Below are positions 58,674 through 64,000 of a stretch of 64,000 nt of DNA, piece after piece. The stretch is from Theristus sp. LFF4_11 (Eukaryota > Nematoda > Chromadorea > Monhysterida > Xyalidae), in the NCBI GenBank assembly GCA_030248135.1, contig JASANC010003988.1, positions 40,903 through 104,902 on the forward strand, read 5' to 3'. Position 1 is the stretch's first letter. Each line of letters begins with the position of its first letter. The position numbers were made by a program, and so were the translations under genes. The notes under the pieces were generated by a model, which was not told the DNA's origin, searched no databases, and was given only the letters and a program-made list of their open reading frames with translations.

Positions 58674-60998
58674 TCAAAAGCGCAGCTGTTCGGTGTTGTT
58701 GCCGTTGTTGTGTCTGTTGCGTTGTTGTTGTTCACGTGCCCGTGCGTTGCCGTCCAGCAGCATCGACGCGACCGCACGACGGTGCACCAGCTGCACACTG
58801 GTCGCACGACTGACGGCCACGCTCGGCACGACGCGCACGGTGTCCTGCAACACAGTGCAACAACACGAGCATGGGGGAGGCACTCGGCTGCAAGCGTGTC
58901 GATTCTGCTGCTTGGTTGATCTGAGTGTGAGTGAGTGTGAGAAATGCAGTGAGGAAATGCGGTAAATTCGTGTTGGCTGGTAGCAACTTTAGTTTTCGAT
59001 TCTCTATTGGAATGATGTTTCCATTCGCGTTGACACGCAAACTGTCTTTAAGTGCCGAACAACTAAAGTGTTGCATGTGTTACCTGTCTACTGAGTGCCT
59101 TGTTTAAGGTGACCGCATCCACGAAGTACATGATGTCGCCCTGTCGAAAGTACTGCCCCCGACGTCGCTGTACGTAAATGTCGCTGTTCAACTCCGGATG
59201 CCAGACGAGCAGGTAAAACACGGGCAACACTGCGGAGCCGAGCAGTATCAGCCCATCAAGGATCACTAACGTCATGTAATACGCGAGGAACGCTGCAAAC
59301 GCTGACCCAGTTCACGCTGTTTTATTGACAAACGCTAACGCCAAATGGCAGTGGAGAAGCCTTTTGATATGCACTTTGTTTTTTTCGTCAGTGCACTGAA
59401 ACAAAACGCAGACGACACAAAGCAACATGGTCAACGGTTACATCATCGTACCTGAGTCAGAGTCATGCCAGCGTGAATTCGGCACATAGCTCAAGTAGGC
59501 AACGGTGTAGACAACATAGACAATGAGCAAACCGAGCCAACCGGCCAGAAGCAGTCGTGCCTAAAAGTGTTGTGAAGTTTTACGGATAACGCGTTACCCG
59601 CCTGCAGTCAGGCGAAACCGGAGCGTACATTAAAATCGCGTCCTGGACAATGCCTGTGCGACAACTTTACTTGAACGCTCGAGTAAACGCAATTTAGTTC
59701 TGTTCATCGGGGAAAAAGCTTGAAATGCCTCAACCGGAATGAATGTGTTGCCCTAAAAATTGTCGAATGGTGCAACCTGAAAAACGGGGTATGCGTGCGT
59801 CCGCTGGAGCGCCCGTCGCAGACACCAGAGCGACGCGAGCAAATAGACGAGCGGCATCGCCGTGAGCAGCATGGACGTGTGCGACAGGTTGGACGTGCAC
59901 AGCGTCGTGAACGACGGCGTCGTCGAGCGCTTGTTCGCGTAGAGCGTGATCTCAAAGTGAGACGTCACCAGCCAGACGGCTGCCAGCAAGCCGTGCGGCA
60001 CGGTCATTGTGAGCACGGAGCCAAACGCTGCTGTGTAGCCTGCGCAAAGGGCACCACCAGGGGGACTGGTCGCATAATGAAACATATCACAGAGAAAACG
60101 TATCGCCATTTTCAAAGATACATAGAATTTAGTAGTCATATGAAAATTTTAACCAGCACTTCGGTAGCAATTTAGTAGCCAGTTAAGTAGCTACATTGGG
60201 TTCTGCTAATTTAGTAGCCAGTTTAGTAGCTAGTTTTGTACCCTTGTAGCAAACAATTTATTAGTCCCTATAGCAGCAGCTTTACTAAGCAATTTAGTGT
60301 TCATTTTAGTAGCGAGCTTCATAGTAACGTTTTCCAAGTGGTTGCCATTGTTACACGTCACTGCTTCTTTCAACTGTACCTGCGGCCGTTTCGCTCAAGC
60401 GAGTCGTGTCGCGGATGCGAGCGACGAAACGCTCGTACGAGCGTGGACAGCCGAGACGCACGGAGCGCACGAGGACGAGCGCGTTGCCGAGTGTGGCCAA
60501 CGTGGAGACGGCGAAGTAGGACAGCATGCACTGCGTGACGCTGGTTGTGGGCAGCAGCACGGACACCGTCGCGAACAGCAGCATCACAACGACCGTCTGA
60601 CGGAAGCAGGTGGCTTTGGTGACAAGCATTTTTACAACAACATTCATTCATGTTTCTGCGCTGAGTATGGCGCTTGAAACGCTCAGATTTTAGTTCGGAA
60701 TCGATTGATATGGAGTTCGGCTTCCGGTGTATTTTAACGTGTGTATCGTCGTGTTTGCACCACTCGGCTTGGCGCCTGGAGTTTCCAGCACGTGCCAAGC
60801 GTTATTTCTTCTCTCTTAGATGTGTGGTTGATTGAAGATATTGGAGGTGACCAACCATGAACACGTTCAGTCCTCGTGCGCTTGCAGCCATCAATGGAGT
60901 GTCGCAGTTCTTGACGAGCACAATCAAGACCACCAGTGAAAGCACAATCAGCAGACAACTAACGGACACCGGCAGATACACCGTCCAATTGGTGAGCA
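58674..60998 (-). CDS. GPCR seven-membrane-segment exons and tail
   Basis: TM1 VYLPVSVSCLLIVLSLVVLIVLV followed by NCDTPLMAASARGLN (family TPxxxASxR). TM2 TVVVMLLFATVSVLLP and TM3 after TQCMLSYFAVSTLATLGNALVLV. TM4 and TM5 in exon 59777-60039 with TTLCTSNLSHTSMLLTAMPLVYLLASLWCLRRAL. TM6 GWLGLLIVYVVYTVAYLSY. TM7 VILDGLILLGSAVLPVFYLLVW, then HPELN. The C-terminus is short and Asn/Gln-rich. Confidence 0.82.
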
Positions 60999-63819
60999 CT
61001 GAAACAAAAGGCGCAGTAAACGACTGGAAAGAAAATGCAGACCATGGAAATGTCCGTGTGCATATGGGCGAAAGCAAAAACTCGAAATGAACGAACCTTC
61101 CAAAGGAGCGCACTGGTAGTCTTGGTCTTTGCCACAAGCGGGACATTTGTACGTTGAGTTGTCGCGTCTTCTGAACAGACAATAGTGCACCAAGGCGTCG
61201 GATGCGTCGCGATGCGGATTGAACTCAACTGAGCCGTTTTCGAAGAGCCCGTCCTCGCATGTCACACAGCACAGGCCGCTGTACTTTGGCACCTGTGAAA
61301 CAACGACAAATCTGTCAGTACTTGGTGACGCTTATGCTCTTCAAAGCATTTCGAATGCGGCTATGCTGCTTGTCAGTTTGTTCTGCAACGTGTTTACTTT
61401 GCAAACCGACACACACCTGGTACCAACGGCAGTTTGTGCTGCAGTGTTCGTTGTCCTCGTCAATGCATTGCTGACGAGAGGCTGGAAACTCGAGATGCGA
61501 GTCGTCGAAGAATTCCAACTTGGCCGTGCTGTTCCAGTGCGTGGACGCGAATCGCCCGACGGGCACCCATTCGCCGGTGGCATTTGGCCCGCCTGCATCA
61601 AGAAACAGAGTCAACATTGCTGGAGACTTAGGTCAGCATTTAGCCCAAAACATGGCCAACCATCGCAACAACCTGAGAAAGTGTTGATCTGCAACATCTG
61701 TTGCGGTCTTTTTTCTTGACCAATCATTCAATCATCTGTAGTTTGTCCAAGCCCCTGAGTAAAATGGTTTGACATCATTGCTGCTGTCAACGTAACGTAC
61801 CAGTCAACCGAAACTGGCTGATGTTGAAATTCGGGCGTGCGCTGATACTGCCGTTGAAGAAGAGATCGTTGTCCACAAAACTATCATTCTCGATCAACTT
61901 CTTGATTGCCTATATGTGAAAAAAACAAAAAAAAATATTTCATGGCTTTGGAAAAAGTTCTAGCGTAAGTTACCTCGAACACAACGTGACCAGTTACGTT
62001 TTTCGCTAATGCAGGACAAACGCTGGTGGACGCGGGACACCATTTATTCTGCAAACAACACACATCACAGTTAAGGAAAATGGCATTACCGTAAAGTCTT
62101 TCATGTAAGACAGACACACGTGGCTCTTATATGGCCCAGCAAGAAAAATTTAAAAAAAATGTAATCTCCTGCGACGTGCTTATACAAACGAGGTCTCATA
62201 AAATGTAGATCAGGAAAAGATTGAAGAGAATTCGTCGTAATTCAGTACATGTACATTGCGTTTTTGCGTTGTCTGTCCAACTCTTGACAGAATGCAACCA
62301 TGAGCGTTTTGACGTTTTAACAACCATGACCGTCAACTTTATCGTTTTACCGCAAACGTTTTCGATGCCCCCGGCCCATGTACTGTACTGTATAGTATCT
62401 GTATACTGTGACCATCGTATTGGTCGTAATCGTGAGCCTGTCAGTCTCCGTTCGAGTGCCAACCTTGAGCGCGAGCAAGCCATGCGCCACCACGTGCACC
62501 GCGTCGAACATGCGCCGTGCAGCGCGCAGCACCGAGTCGACGTCGACGCCCTGCTGAGCGGCTGTCAACTGGCCGAACGTCTCATTGCCGGTGCACCGAT
62601 GGTCGCACGCTGTCACGTTCGCCGTGGACGCCTCCACCAGGCAGCAGTGGTGCTCGCGCTGCAGCAGCACAGAGAACCACGGATTGCGGACGGCCGACAG
62701 CGGCGTGTTGAACAGGAACTCTCGGAAGCCGAAGTCGAGCGCGTCCGAGTTGTACACGGTCGCCAGCGAACCGTTGAACACCTGCAGTTGCAGTAAAATG
62801 TAAACTGTACACCGCAAGGCGACTGTGGAAACACCGATTGAAAAAACGGATTTGTCAGAAGTGGGATTCGAACCCACGCCCCCGTGTGGGGACTGCGACC
62901 TGAACGCAGCGCCTTGGACCGCTCGGCCATCCTGACGTGAACGTACCGCAAGTATTTGCATAATACTATACAACAAGTTTACGCTTTTTGTCCAGCACAA
63001 CCGAATCGCTGAATCAGAACTGCGTTTGCGAGTTTTTGCTTTGATCCACTGTTCAACGAGAAAACAAATGCTAACGCATCTATTTATTGCGCCCGAAGTT
63101 TTATTGCCGAAATACTGACTGTCGAATATGCATGTTGGAATGTGACAGTTTTCTGCTCACTTCTTTTTGCCATGAAATAATTTCGTGTAGAATTTCACTG
63201 TTTTTCAACTGGCCTTTCTTTGTTTGAGCAAAGTAGATCACAAAAGCAATAACTGTGCACTAACGTCGTTCAACTCCGGCGGCACCACGACTACGTCACT
63301 GCCGTCGACCCAGATGAACGTGAACGGCACAGAGTGTTGCGTCGGATGCCGCGTGGTCGTCCTGCAAGGTTTTGTTCAGGTTCTGCGACTCGATGCGCGC
63401 GCCGCGCACAGACACATAAGCAAGCAGTTTCATGTTCAACGCGGGAACTCAAAATTCGTGAAGTGATCCGAATCACTGAGATACGACTGAGCCACTTGGG
63501 CAGTTTTGAATTGCCGCATCAACAAAGTCACTGATTTTCTTTATACACTGTCACTGTACAAACTCAAGGAGTCGCCGAAGCAGAAGCAGTGAAGGAAAAG
63601 TCAATGCAAGAACAGAGGTGCATGAGTGCTGGTGCACGTGCACCTTGCGATTGCCTGCTCCTTGATGTGGCGTATGGTCTGTTGTGCGAGTGCGCCCGTC
63701 ATGAACAGAATCACAATGGGCACCGGCCCGTTCGCACCGTTTGCGCCAACCCAAAGTCTCGTGTCCAGAGTGCGCCAATTGTCGGCCGAAACGTCAATGT
63801 AGTGCTCCGTGCATAATGC
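58674..63819 (-). CDS. Class C GPCR, metabotropic glutamate receptor-like, 5' end outside window
   Basis: Minus-strand exons: 63644-63819, 63265-63361, 62464-62781, 61974-62048, 61801-61907, 61417-61592, 61097-61292, 60856-60998, 60380-60596, 59777-60039, 59452-59560, 59084-59292, 58674-58844. All phases join. Order: second half of the ligand-binding clamshell, cysteine-rich domain, seven membrane segments, short tail ending TEQLRF. It would act at the plasma membrane through G proteins. The N-terminal lobe and signal peptide lie beyond the window. It is divergent: the usual Lys in the PKxYIILF motif after TM7 is absent (LPVFYLLVWHPELN). Last-exon choice is based on phase only. Confidence 0.85.
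60125..60310. repeat. Degenerate short tandem repeat in a GPCR intron
   Basis: About a dozen imperfect copies of a 12-14-bp unit, TTTAGTAGCCAG or similar. Confidence 0.6.
61097..63819 (-). CDS. GPCR extracellular exons: clamshell lobe and cysteine-rich domain
   Basis: VPIVILFMTGALAQQTIRHI then FTFIWVDGSDVVVV follow the family pattern of an exposed strand and 'FxWVxSDGW'. FREFLFNTPLSAVRNPWF contains the conserved NPWF, and FDAVHVVAHGLLALK aligns with 'NAIYAMAHGL'. The Cys-rich domain (exons 61417-61592 and 61097-61292) has about ten Cys, including LCCVTC and KCPACG. The Lys that binds the glutamate side chain in mGluR1 (just before NAIY) appears replaced, so the ligand may differ (inference). 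Confidence 0.82.
62089..62205. mobile_element. MITE 'K' copy 3, degenerate
   Basis: TA then CCGTAAAGTCTTTCATGTAAG matches the left end of K. The right end is not clear. Lies in a GPCR intron. Confidence 0.5.
62853..62936 (-). tRNA. tRNA-Leu (anticodon CAG)
   Basis: 84 nt with a full cloverleaf: acceptor GTCAGGA/TTCTGAC plus discriminator A, D arm GGCCGAGCGGTC, anticodon arm CTGCG-TTCAGGT-CGCAG, long class II variable arm (CCCCACACGGGGG) and T arm GTGGGTTCGAATCCCAC. A-box and B-box are intact and there is no intron. It sits in a GPCR intron on the same strand. Confidence 0.97.
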
Positions 63820-63848
63820 CTGCAGTCCACAAAACCAGTCTGATTAAA

Positions 63849-64000
63849 TTATCTAAAAATGCGGGAGACGCATATAAAAGGAGGAATATGGCCTTGTGTA
63901 AGCAGTGAAAGACTTGGCTCGACAACCTTTTCAAGTCTCTGATGTGGTACACACGGATACAAGTACATAAGAGTCATATTTTTGCGCCGCGTTTGTTGTT
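63849..64000. mobile_element. Unit B, copy V, cut by the window edge
   Basis: TTATCTAAAAATGCGG and the rest of one arm (ATATAAAAGG type), then GCGCCGCGTTTG. The left flank is unique sequence next to a GPCR exon, not unit A, so B can occur alone or in the other orientation. Confidence 0.85.

Overview
This is nuclear DNA from an animal, most likely an invertebrate. Every protein gene is split by short, AT-rich introns, and the exons are clearly richer in G+C. Four genes are recognisable: a class II (muscle-type) myosin heavy chain, the histone chaperone HIRA, a TMEM179-family membrane protein and a class C, metabotropic-glutamate-type GPCR. Myosin loop 2 (Gly-rich, then Lys-rich) and the TTTTCAG-like 3' splice sites recall nematodes and other ecdysozoans, but I cannot assign a species. 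Many 5' splice sites have the form GTTNGT (GTTGGT, GTTAGT, GTTCGT).

Layout. 386-3852: mobile composite copy I. 5581-16713 (+): myosin, with 21 coding exons. Composite copy II sits in its second intron, its third exon is corrupted by a G/T homopolymer tract, and the distal half of the rod is absent. 17661-26764: a dense nest of transposons (composite III inside a C element, palindrome E, and D, F and SINE-like elements). 26952-37869 (+): HIRA, 19 exons, apparently complete, with nested hAT-like insertions in introns. 39348-42716 (-): TMEM179 homologue with a very long Ser/Asn-rich tail, convergent with HIRA. 42.7-51.7 kb: mostly non-coding, with two candidate minus-strand exons and several MITEs. 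51752-52093: 342 bases with no C at all. 52091-56073: composite copy IV, inverted. 58674-63819 (-): class C GPCR whose 5' end lies outside the window, with a tRNA-Leu(CAG) in an intron. 63849-64000: a fifth B element, cut by the window edge.

The most unusual feature is the composite element, four copies in 56 kb. A 'unit A' carries a variable array of a 149-bp satellite and is always joined at the same base to a 'unit B' bounded by about 141-bp inverted repeats. The interior of B lies in one orientation in copies I and III and in the opposite one in II and IV. Within each copy the two arms share private variants. This looks like a segment that inverts and homogenises by recombination between its own inverted repeats.

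The host genes are functionally unrelated: sarcomere motor, chromatin assembly, membrane protein and neurotransmitter-type receptor. Their introns serve as insertion sites, and several elements can be dated relative to one another by nesting and by perfect target-site duplications. No bacterial operon, CRISPR array or phage feature is present.
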